NCBI GenBank assembly: GCA_029851415.1
Contig: CM056741.1
Span: 144,262,522 to 144,326,521, forward strand
Origin: Eretmocerus hayati
Taxonomy: Eukaryota; Arthropoda; Insecta; Hymenoptera; Aphelinidae
Length of the DNA: 64,000 nucleotides
Direction of reading: 5' to 3'
Shown here: piece by piece, positions 49,401-56,519 of the stretch
How positions within the stretch are numbered: the first letter of the stretch is position 1
Layout of the letters: every line of letters starts with the position of its first letter
Translations under genes and position numbers: made by a program
The notes under the pieces: model-generated
What the model was told of the DNA's origin: nothing
Seen by the model: only the letters and a program-made list of their open reading frames with translations
Databases searched by the model: none

Positions 49401-52400
49401 GTTAGTTCGTTCTAGTTTAATTTTTAGTCAGCACGAGTTGAGAGTTTTCGATAACACCGAGAACAACAATTCGAAAATCAAACAGTATTGTAAAAGATTC
49501 CTAGACAAAATGCAGACAGTATTCCGGAAAGATATATCTAGATTTATAGGTACCCCTCTTCAGATGTACTTGCTTCTAGAGGGACTAAGATCCCAAGAGC
49601 ACCCAGAAACTTTGGAAACAACACTAAGTTGTGTAATAGAATCATTCAAAATTTGGGTTAATAGTGGGACCGAGCCAGATTTCGATTTTGTTGGTGATAG
49701 CCCAACGGAAGTCTATGAGAATTTCATCAACAGCAAGTACGAAAATTACTTCAAAAAAGATAGGATTCTATCAGATTCCGAGAAAGTTGCAAAAAAATTT
49801 CTATTTAACAAATTTTGTAAGACTTTGGCAGGCAAATTGGTAAAATCTTCAACATCAGATATTCTGCGGCACCACGAGGCAATGGTTCTTGCTCCCGGAT
49901 TAATTAAATCCGACGGTAACATTTTTGAGTTCATTCATCCAACGTTCGGCGAGTACTTTGCCTCGGAGATTTGTTCGAGTTGGATTGAAAAAGATTCTCA
50001 GTTGCCAAATTCTGCGAAACGAGAGTTCCTTTTGAGAGAGATTTTAATTCAAGAAACCTTTTCCGTAATTTCTTTTTTTCTAGATGCTAAATTGCATGAT
50101 AAAGTTACCGCGCTCAAAGAAAATACAGTGCAACACTTCGGTGACCTTTTGAAAAAGTTATGGCCCATGGAATCCGATGAAATTGACGATACGCCATTGC
50201 ACGTTGCAGTAGAAACGGGTCACATACATATAATGAATTTTCTCTTTACTTGTCTTCATAAAACCGATGCAAAAACCGTTGAAAATTTTCTATTAGCTCG
50301 TAGTCAACAACAACGAACCATCATGGAGTTGGCGATCAACCGGAAGAGTCTCGAAGTAATGAGACTGATATTTAGTTTTGCTAAAAGGATTTCAAATGAT
50401 TTGTACTACAAACTCCTCACTTTTGAAAACCCTACTTGGGGTGTTATTTTGCACGCAGCAGTGAGGGTAGGAAGGATTGATATTGTTGATGAGATATTGA
50501 CTCGAGCCAGTAAGGTTCCCAACGAAAACTCAATTGAAATTCTCGAAAAATTACTGTCAGGTGTGGATAGAGAGGGTTACACCGCCCTAAATCATGCTAT
50601 AATATGCCGTTACCATGAGATAGTGAAACGATTGTTATTCTACGCTAAGAACATCGAAAATAATCAGAACATTTTGAGATCGTTAATCTTACCTAATGGC
50701 AGAGGTTCTTTTCCTCTTTATTTTGCAGCTAAATTAGGGCTTGTAGAATTGGTGAAAGATTTGTTAGGCCTCGCTCGATTAGGTTCGACTGATTTTTTAG
50801 AGGCAGCTCTTTTTGCCACCGACAACGGGTGCACAGCATTGCACGGAGCAGCTGAATGGGCTCAATTGGAATCGATGAATTTGCTATTGGAAGAAGCTAA
50901 AAAGTTGTCATCAGATAACACTGATAGTGATTCTAGTAAGCTTTACAAGTTTATTTTTCATTCTAACACCCACGGGCATAATGCTATTTATCTGATGTGC
51001 AGAAATGGTTACGAAGACACCGTTGAGCAAGCCTTTCAATCTGTTAGACAGTATTCAAATATTTGGAATACGATACTACATACTCTGGATCAAATTCCAC
51101 TTAGAGTCAAGCTTGATGTTGAAATAAGGAAAGTGGAAAGATTTTTGATGTATGGAAAGATTAATTTAATAGAAAATATTCTCAAAGAACGGAGAGATTC
51201 GAAGGATAGGCTGAGACTAATTCTTGATACTCTCAAGAATGAAATCCCAAAATATCATGCGACAACGCAAGCTCGTCTATGGGGCGCATGCGATCTGGCG
51301 GGAATGCTATCATCTTATGAAGAAGACATTGATAAATGACTAAGATACCAACGAAATTTCCGTGAGGAGTTACGAGAGAAGAGCAACAAGGCTTTTTACC
51401 TAAAAAATTTCATATTGAATCTGGAATCTCACATCAGCGATGAGGTCAAAGATCAAAATTGAAAGAATGAGTTACTTGAATGTGGTCGAGTAGGATAGCG
51501 CGTGAAACCAATCGACTTTCCAATAGTTTCACGGAGCAAAGAAATGAAGGCGAATCAATCGTGAGATAATATTTGTTAACGTTGTTTATAAGTCAAGCTA
51601 ATTTTTGGTGACATCATATTCTTTTGTGTGAGTAGAACAGTACTCGCGTTTTCCAACGCACAAAGGATGCTCAACAGTAATTTTTCTGAGTGGTTTCTAA
51701 CATGAATGCTCATGAATTGTACCTCGATCTTAAATATGAACTATACCATTCCAATCATGCGGCTCATGGCCATAACTTGGGAACAGTATCATGAGAATTC
51801 AAAATGATACACGTTTGAAGCAAACGATGACGTATCTCTATCATAATGATTTGTGTAATTGGCTGTTTCGACGACATGGAGTTTGAAGATCGAAAATGAT
51901 CCATAAAGCAAAAAGTTTATTGGTCAAGTTTTTTTCTGGATTCGTGGAATCCGTGACATCATTCTTTGGATCTTGTCGAACAAATGAAAAGTTGATTGAC
52001 CAAACTAAAATCGTGTGCAGATTATCTTTCTGACCAAAACATTTCATGTACAATGTTCATTCGTACTTTTCCAAAAACCAGCTTATAATTGGACCTCATT
52101 TGTACTGTAATGCAACTAGAAAATTTTGAGGAGGCTCATCATAGTATGTCACGAGACCCTGATAATGAAGGAGCATTGTCACTCACAACCTATAACATTT
52201 TTGAAAGTATTTATAGAATTATTGTAATGTTCATTGATTTTATACGAGTCAAGTTGAGCTCGTGACTGATCCTGCTAGTAAGATATTAATTCTAGTTCAA
52301 GTTTTACTTTCAAAAAAAATTCAATCACACTTTCAATTCCATTCTTTCTCGACAATGTTATGCCATGTCAGACAATATTCAGGTTGAGTGAGGTGGTCTA

Positions 52401-54111
52401 CAAAAGTCAGATCATTACATTTTGAATTGTTGTATGGTGAACTGCCAGTATATTGATCAAAAATAGTGGTTGTTTACGGCACAGGGATCGTTTCCTTTCG
52501 AAGATAACGAGGGCAAAATATCCTTCGTCCCTCAGAACAGCCTGACGAGCGAGGCGCATAGTGTATTTTTTAGCCCAAGGGCGATTATATGCCAATTTCC
52601 CGCTCAAATCCGGAACTTATAGTAAATGTCAGTTTAGTCACACTATATTACTAAAAAAAGACATCTAAGAGACGAATCAAACTGCTCTCTCTTGATGCCA
52701 TTACCACGGCATTCGAAGTCATTACCTTTACACATTGATTTGTTAGATGTAATATCTTGACTGCGGTATAAATATGTATTTTACCTATATTAGCAATATG
52801 CTCATAAATTGAGAAAGCAAGTTATTGTATAAAACACATTTTTTTTATCACGAATAAATAACTATAAGTAAGATTCATACAAGCCTTGTCATTTTTTCCG
52901 TCTTCAGTACCCTCAACAACACACTCATTTCAGTTTTTGAGGATGCCCGAGTCGTACCTGACCCCGATCGTGATGATTATATCGAAGTATAGAGGGTTAG
53001 CTAGGTGCTCTACAAAAGTAAAAGAACTGCGACTTTTCCAAATTATCTGATGCGCTCTTTTGCAAATAGTGTCATGATTGTAAAACCAAGTAAAGTCAAT
53101 CAAGGTGCTGTACGGATCTCGGCATCAGAAGGATGTCTGTCAATTTTGGTTCTTGGTCTGGGAAAAAGGATTTTTGCGCAAGATCTAAAAGTGAATCATC
53201 AGAATGCGAATCACAATCTACTTCGTCAGCGCTGAGAGAGATTAAATGAGGAACGGCAACTGGTACGTGATACTATAAAAACAGATTTTGGTGCTTGGGT
53301 ATTTTAAGCTCACCGGATCGTGAAGCTTCAACTCATTTTGTCACATAATGAAAGGTATGAAAGTCGCAACAACGGGTGTTTTTCGATGTTCATTGTTTTC
53401 TCCGAGGTTTTCTCTGCACGCAAAACAACAAAAAAAAATTTCAAAAGTTGAGCTTCATGAAGAAAGTTGTATTGTTCAAGTAGGGGTGGTTTCACCTTCC
53501 AAGGCTCTCTACCTCTGCCTCGACCTCTGCGCCCCGCACGAATTAGCGTCAAGGGTTCGCAACGTCTTCGAAGCTTTCACACAGCGCTCTAGCGCGTAAA
53601 ACCTCGCATAGAACAGCGCCAGTAATCAATTTTTTTTAAATTTCAGTCCCTGAACACCAAATTCCCAACTTTTATCAAAGATTTCAATTGCAGACATGAC
53701 ACCGATCCAAACATTATCGTTGACCCTATTAGTATTAAGCTCGTGTTCTGCGATACTGCTGTTCACCGGACCCTATCTCGTTGGCAACAATGTTCGAAAC
53801 GAAACAAGACTTCTAAGGGAACGCCCATGAACTACGTAAGGGTTTTAGGGGGAGATGTGAAGCTTGTATGCTCCGTGTAAGAGTCAGCAATTTTCCATTT
53901 GAAAACCTTACAAGGCGGAAGGAGGGGTCTGTAATCATGAAATTTTCCTCGGGTAATTTACGGGCATCCCTTATTGAGACTTTGTGATTAAAATGTAGGA
54001 TAATCGAGGCAAGTGTTTACCTCGTAGGAGAGCGTGAGTGCGTTTTTTTCCTGCTTCAGCTGCTCGACGCGTTGCTTGTGATGCTGAAGTCCTTTAACAT
54101 TCTCCTCCATT
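34203..54111 (-). CDS. Nckap5: Nck-associated protein 5 (NCKAP5/NCKAP5L) family, ten 3' exons, 5' end not found
   Basis: Exons in transcript order: 54111-54021, 41589-41338, 40865-40579, 39372-38910, 38298-38019, 37636-37198, 36906-36641, 36354-36118, 36008-35858 and 34459-34203. Family hallmarks are an N-terminal coiled coil with QYERCLDDVANQVVRALLSQ, the following LREEIGALQRRIRELESQNR, a DEGYSTMSSDVQ segment, and a C-terminal TGWVHIERDIDFTDPKARAN block. These match vertebrate NCKAP5/NCKAP5L, as I recall them, in the same order. The middle is Ser/Glu-rich and probably disordered. Family members associate with microtubules and EB proteins. All junctions close in frame except the second (41338 to 40865). 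The first exon's leading base completes a codon, so coding exons exist further upstream. The 12.4 kb intron hosts another gene on the other strand. Confidence 0.88.
34460..35857 (-). other. NCKAP5 last intron with GATGGT-rich tract
   Basis: Non-coding. It contains a degenerate GAT/GGT tract (about 35455-35570; TGATGGTGATGGTGG-like units) that could be hypervariable. Confidence 0.6.
35858..36008 (-). CDS. Nckap5: NCKAP5 penultimate exon
   Basis: It encodes ARANLLDVMLASSE, a Ser/Gly/Asp-rich stretch and RFRRQKK. Acceptor ATTCACAG, donor GTACAC, phase 1 at its 3' end. Confidence 0.85.
36118..36354 (-). CDS. Nckap5: NCKAP5 exon with TGWVHIERDIDFTDPK block
   Basis: Seventy-nine codons, phase 0 on both sides. 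It contains FHERATSKDVIDELNRMI and the conserved CCCPTGWVHIERDIDFTDPK, the best C-terminal family marker. Acceptor AAATACAG, donor GTATTC. Confidence 0.88.
36641..36906 (-). CDS. Nckap5: NCKAP5 exon (acidic linker)
   Basis: It encodes SGAFYGDSDEVSDESR, then an acidic, proline-containing linker (VPPLAPEERIVSAIACNGG) and EEDEEAATSSTPSTV. Its phase (2 nt entry, 0 exit) fits both neighbours. Probably disordered. Confidence 0.83.
37198..37636 (-). CDS. Nckap5: NCKAP5 exon with TRDFYRLVKFES motif
   Basis: It encodes a Ser/Gly-rich part, then DFTRDFYRLVKFESSRSLAS and REQQLHSVLSFIAEQHKYLP. This is a likely helical stretch in an otherwise disordered region. Acceptor TTATTAG, donor GTGTGT. GC-rich compared with the surrounding introns. 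Confidence 0.87.
38019..38298 (-). CDS. Nckap5: NCKAP5 exon (acidic, helix-prone)
   Basis: It encodes LDDSRSAQQQHRDLLELEYD, ELEDWSFSLSSEDLAANEIN and ECLWNGASYLSDRTGGEL. Acceptor ATCATCAG, donor GTGAGT. Phases 2 (entry) and 0 (exit) fit. Confidence 0.86.
38910..39372 (-). CDS. Nckap5: NCKAP5 exon with DEGYSTMSSDVQ signature
   Basis: It encodes GNRDEGYSTMSSDVQGEG, then HVMRSFSDSHLCLKL and DEDGWDAEYVQQWLR. The DEGYSTMSSDVQ string is characteristic of the family. Acceptor AATTGCAG, donor GTTCAT. Confidence 0.9.
39373..40578 (-). other. NCKAP5 intron
   Basis: AT-rich intron of 1.2 kb. Nothing recognisable beyond a short TCCGCGAAAACT/TTCCGCGAAACTACCGATATA direct echo near 39710 and 40131. Confidence 0.5.
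40579..40865 (-). CDS. Nckap5: NCKAP5 exon (coiled coil, second half)
   Basis: It encodes LREEIGALQRRIRELESQNR, then TLSGLLAQ and an Ala-rich stretch, ending PVMATTKCRRARPL. Acceptor ATTTTCAG, donor GTATGT. The entry phase needs two bases from the previous exon, which that exon does not supply. The 5' boundary is therefore uncertain even though the coding frame is not. Confidence 0.82.
41338..41589 (-). CDS. Nckap5: NCKAP5 exon (coiled coil, ERCLDDVANQVV)
   Basis: Eighty-four codons encode GRLHQCQGQISALQLENESM through QYERCLDDVANQVVRALLSQ and K. This is the strongest family match in the gene. Acceptor GATTTCAG; donor AAG then GTTCAT is weak. High GC and CpG. Confidence 0.9.
42070..42445. repeat. 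Foldback element in the NCKAP5 intron
   Basis: The left arm (42070-42225) and right arm (42285-42445) are diverged reverse complements. Paired landmarks are GTCGAATGCTCAAGCATT against AATGCTTGAGCATTCAAC, GGGCCATGGATTCAGCTGAA against TTCAGGCAAATCCATGACTC, and TGGCACCGAAAGTTGATATC against GATATCATCTTTTGGTACCA. Non-autonomous. Confidence 0.8.
42475..43745. repeat. Possible TIR-bounded element
   Basis: The ends ATACAGTCTTCTCAGTCCAT (left) and CATGGCTGAGAAGACTGCAT (right) are inverted. Both are followed internally by TTTTAGGGT and AATAAGGGAC words. No ORF of interest lies inside. Boundaries are approximate. Confidence 0.5.
43118..43205. repeat. Small palindromic repeat, family B
   Basis: GAAAATGCCATTTTTGAGCC and GGCTCAAAAAGGCATTTCC form a hairpin around GCTGCGCGAGAAC. 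Related to 24145-24265, 19 kb away in another gene. Confidence 0.75.
45573..45981. mobile_element. 409 bp MITE with TA target duplication, just upstream of the NACHT gene
   Basis: The termini CCGTGTTTTGCCTATTATAA and TTATAATAGGCAAAACACGA are inverted with one mismatch and flanked by TA on both sides, as for Tc1/mariner/pogo-type elements. The interior consists of many diverged CCAAATATAAGCCACCCTCC units (45598-45740 and 45890-45960). No transposase. The right end is 162 bp from the first ATG of the NACHT/ankyrin ORF. Confidence 0.85.
46114..51339 (+). CDS. NACHT-ATPase/ankyrin-repeat protein with PD-(D/E)XK-like N-terminal segment (1,731 aa, intronless ORF)
   Basis: The first ATG is 46144; stop TGA is 51337-51339. 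The frame stays open back to a TAG at 46111-46113 that also reads as a 3' splice site, so an upstream exon may add residues. From the ATG: ankyrin-like repeat (about 39-88); a segment with E133, FDDDVF (169-174) and QVKH (188-191) arranged like PD-(D/E)XK nucleases; an unassigned alpha/beta region (about 260-880); and a NACHT module. The NACHT module has Walker A PGMGKST (926-932), Walker B FDGFDE (1017-1022), sensor ITTRS (1049-1053) and FIHPTFGEYFA (1263-1273). C-terminal ankyrin repeats (about 1348-1640) follow. No signal peptide or membrane segment is seen, so it is probably cytosolic. The layout fits a STAND/NLR-like sensor; the nuclease and immune roles are inferred. It lies inside a NCKAP5 intron on the opposite strand and is AT-rich in codon use. 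Confidence 0.92.
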   Translation, partial: VQSLGQSHIVMDISKEEPENVSNAPSPRLHTYEEDWLKKVQEDVEKGTDINHKDSDGNTLLHRASSQGLASVVKFLLKQSKIDTSIENNKGEKALKLVYNALKKKGKNNKSNYEEIKRDLEDHSGPLPEKERAVRKRRADRYEDVVFCLLERAGREKLGNYWYIVGREITSRETKNQKFDDDVFLYEIDGKKWIIPVQVKHSGEAKPHKICSSDLLSLSGDFSFIKYFFSYLDLKYDIMKPTLENSLGPNQNEDIDSRKNFKGAEIQFMVLFTSASINIEELEKSGFEVINSPRGILNIFDLSVGLKEEFNYKKIRKISKKLEDKLLKELSEFEQENGLDSYLLTETQRYDEIANFLDRFVIIVNQPQVEELEWRLSNLNERDLFKDTAFQGIFAEATFQGYMDTLTRGLPKKGGRPSGWVSRQDAEDKFSQYQQQIQMSLIVTCMTVMYDKKIRTHGFFRTFHISNKLEQFLKDDMNRFMFIKTPETLLSSIKLSQQLEERNQYKLRKCGRICVNLRELEANDRCCEAILQGFKCSTSTLLTVECNAEQKHDPRIISTLLKTVDDGGDKKIIFIIENNDFERLINNSSVDKVISRRYSIDEDLIEAKNFNPKNDIMKKTFSLGGEKTTLTKLTNIDNWRTLSSSATHQQLMNPKILGDLLTNKDVQVGTKPLGISNLEGAYFDLFREINVETLRTNLVAGSSDVIFVLSGIFSGNEFLSNIGLELGNVDNDLNILDYPCSIPSNELVVLRVDDQFVEKNFKQLCHDNPNKRVYWTRWDEPRFILQQVYDPDFYLKRSFHTELMEVPKPAGAKPAWTKPDWLATDDFFICENNLAGKYGEELGILDYIELDMQNGKKLMVKCDDHMRTLRFAELGSTVYTVSLSERQFEQVDKNMPSATDLSTGSTVSKMNGQYSSEYSLLEAISNERVVILADDPGMGKSTTAIKLYHLSYGPHNPLRLVDSHWVIHIHLKDHVESIKRIDPELLDVTQFLSEITKNLETEFAQSLLNIAMYQNSTIFSKPLLMIFDGFDELHDESDREKICSLFENLKNETHVKFWITTRSNMKATLETTLGVRSVQFDPLDEKGLVAFIRKYLLVRSSLIFSQHELRVFDNTENNNSKIKQYCKRFLDKMQTVFRKDISRFIGTPLQMYLLLEGLRSQEHPETLETTLSCVIESFKIWVNSGTEPDFDFVGDSPTEVYENFINSKYENYFKKDRILSDSEKVAKKFLFNKFCKTLAGKLVKSSTSDILRHHEAMVLAPGLIKSDGNIFEFIHPTFGEYFASEICSSWIEKDSQLPNSAKREFLLREILIQETFSVISFFLDAKLHDKVTALKENTVQHFGDLLKKLWPMESDEIDDTPLHVAVETGHIHIMNFLFTCLHKTDAKTVENFLLARSQQQRTIMELAINRKSLEVMRLIFSFAKRISNDLYYKLLTFENPTWGVILHAAVRVGRIDIVDEILTRASKVPNENSIEILEKLLSGVDREGYTALNHAIICRYHEIVKRLLFYAKNIENNQNILRSLILPNGRGSFPLYFAAKLGLVELVKDLLGLARLGSTDFLEAALFATDNGCTALHGAAEWAQLESMNLLLEEAKKLSSDNTDSDSSKLYKFIFHSNTHGHNAIYLMCRNGYEDTVEQAFQSVRQYSNIWNTILHTLDQIPLRVKLDVEIRKVERFLMYGKINLIENILKERRDSKDRLRLILDTLKNEIPKYHATTQARLWGACDLAGMLSSYEEDIDK
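51340..54020. other. 3' flank of the NACHT gene and rest of the NCKAP5 intron
   Basis: AT-rich. An AATAAA at 52853-52858 (+ strand) is the clearest polyadenylation-type signal I noticed after the stop, implying a long 3' UTR or a missed nearer variant. No further gene was recognised. Confidence 0.4.
54021..54111 (-). CDS. Nckap5: NCKAP5 upstream-most exon found
   Basis: Acceptor TTGTTTCAG, then one base and MEENVKGLQHHKQRVEQLKQ, continuing EKNALTLSYE. Donor GTAAAC. The exit phase fits the exon at 41589. The ATG is probably internal, because related proteins continue upstream of this methionine and the exon begins mid-codon. Confidence 0.82.
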
Positions 54112-56212
54112 CTGAAACAAAAGATGAATAATGTATATCAGCTTCTAGTCGAGATCAACGAATTAGGCCAATCACTGCTGGATACACTCTTAAAAAATGT
54201 GCATTTTTCATTCATTTACTGAACAATTTCAAATTGTTACTGCACCTGTCAACAACAGGAGTGCTCCCCTGGCTCGAAAAGTCAACGAAACAAAAGATCG
54301 ACGTGCGTTATTTTGCCTTCTGCGGGGGATTTTTCTACGGATTAAAAAAAAAATGTGATCGAGATCGGTGCAAAATTGAGTGAGTTATTTCTCAGTGAGT
54401 ACTTATCACCGATCTTAGTGAATTTTTTTTTTAAAACCATAGAAAAATTCCCCGCGATCTTGATTGTTTGGTTGATTTTAAATTTACAATGAACCAATTC
54501 GACCGCAAGATGGCATTGAAAACAGCTGAGAAACACTCTTATAAAGCAAAGATGAAGGACAAATTTATCTTGAATTCGATGGAAAAATCTCCGAAAGATT
54601 TCAGATGTGTTGAAAAACCTCAATCATGTCTTTCGACTCTACCAAAATCAAAATAGCTTTTGAGGCACAGCTAACGTGTAAGCTTGATTCCAAGCTTCAT
54701 CGTCTCCCTTTTCTTGTGTGTTAATTCATTTTGATCCAAGCCAAGAAAACAAACGATGTGAGGTCTACAACCTGTGGTACTGCCGATGAAGCTAGTATCA
54801 CTATCGACTCTTGCACCATTTTGTTCTAATCTTGAGAATGATGGCCACGAATGAATCAATGATGGGTTAGAGATCTTGTCAAAAATATCTTAGCATTTAG
54901 AGGCGTGTATACGAAGGATGCACAGTCGGACTTTCTGCACGTATGTAATGAAGATATTCACGCGAAAATGATGCCGATATCTCGCTCGTATAGAGGGAAT
55001 ATATACGCGCGTTTGGAATTGCTTTCGCTACTGCGATATATTGCGCGAGATGCGAATATTCATTTTTTTGAGGCTCCGAATTCTCCATCAGTTTCTCCGC
55101 AAATACAAAATCAATTAAATGTTGCTCGTTCATAGTAGACGTGGAACAGTTCTACATTGAAGTAATACAATAATGAGAATACCCCATTGAAAACAAAAGG
55201 CAAGTAAACTTCGAGTCTATAACCTAGATGTATAAGGGTAGGGCGATAGACTTTATAATGATTTCCAATCCAGGTTTTTTCGTCGCGTTCAGATGACAAT
55301 GACGAGCAGAAATGTTTTTATGGGTTAACTTCATGGAATTTTTTGAACTTGATCTCAAGGAACAATAATGGAGATTTTCAAGCGTTACAAGCCAGTTTTT
55401 TCGATACAGTTCTGAGTGGACTTTTTCGAACTCAAGAATTTAGTATTTACAAAAGTTCATTAAGCTTCTATTCAACCCGATGATATGTATTAATAATCCA
55501 TAGAGTATATCAAAAAGTACAATAAAATGAGCAAATCTCGAACAACTCTGAAGCGGTGTCCATGGACATTTCACAAGTAGAGATTTGGCGGAGCGTAACG
55601 AAAGACGTTAAGAAACGCAATCGAAGCGGCTAGTCCAAGAGCGCTCAGTAATATCATCTAGTCGTAACCGTGCTCGGTAAAATTTCTTTGTCCGACAAGT
55701 GAAACGTCGAGATAGCCGTTGTTCCGTATCATTGGATCCGTAACGATAAAGCGTTGCTCGCCTGTAGTAGCCAGAAACTTCACTCTCGGACAAACGTTCG
55801 GAATTCCAATTCCATGGAGATTGAAATTCAGTCAGCAGCTTCCGCTCGACTACTGCTGAGATCCGCCTCCCATTACCCGTCTTCTTTCGAGTACCCAGAT
55901 TCGCACAGTAGCTCGATTTACCTCTACCAAACTCGCCAGAGAGAAACCCCTTTCGATCGCGAGCTCTGATTGCCCTCAGTTTGGCTCAGACCGAAACAAT
56001 TATCCCAGCTAGACATGGGCTTCCTCGACAATGGAGATGCAACCTTCATCAACAGAGTATGGTAAGATTATTCTCTTGTGAAATCGGCAAGGAATAATTT
56101 CTAGAATGATGAATCAGGATGTATGCCGCAATAGTTTGTTGAATGGTTTTATACCTTTTCCATAAAATTTAGATTCATGAAAAAATATGCAATGCAACTG
56201 AAGAGTGGAGCA
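54112..56212. other. Probable NCKAP5 intron, no recognised exon
   Basis: AT-rich. A small hairpin element lies at 54325-54460 (GGGGGATTTTTCTACGG against CCATAGAAAAATTCCCCG). No coiled-coil coding exon could be identified. Confidence 0.4.
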
Positions 56213-56519
56213 CCAACCTTGCGGGTCCTAAATCTTGACGAAACTTTGGGAATCTTCTTGTTTTGGTGAGAAATGAAAGTACCAAAGAGGGTTTCGTCCA
56301 ACGGGCCTCCTATCCCGAGATACAGCTATAGAGATTAGCATTGTCAGTATATCTATATATATGTCATTTTAACATGGGCTTATATGGACAATTCTAATTT
56401 CCATAGCTGTATCTTGGAATAGGAGGCCCATTGGACTAAACCCTTGGAGATACCTTCATTTCTCACCAAAAGAAGACGATCTCCAGAGTTTCATCAAGAT
56501 CCGTCTTCCGCAAGGTTGG
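56213..56519. repeat. Palindromic repeat, family A, complete 307 bp copy
   Basis: The ends CCAACCTTGCGG and CCGCAAGGTTGG are perfectly inverted. The arms carry GGGCCTCCTATCCCGAGATA and TATCTTGGAATAGGAGGCCC around an AT-rich loop. Same family as 1-183 and 11141-11452. Confidence 0.88.

Noticed and set aside
54108..54110. ATG as NCKAP5 start codon
   Set aside because: It follows a good splice acceptor by one base and the exon starts mid-codon, so an internal methionine is more likely.
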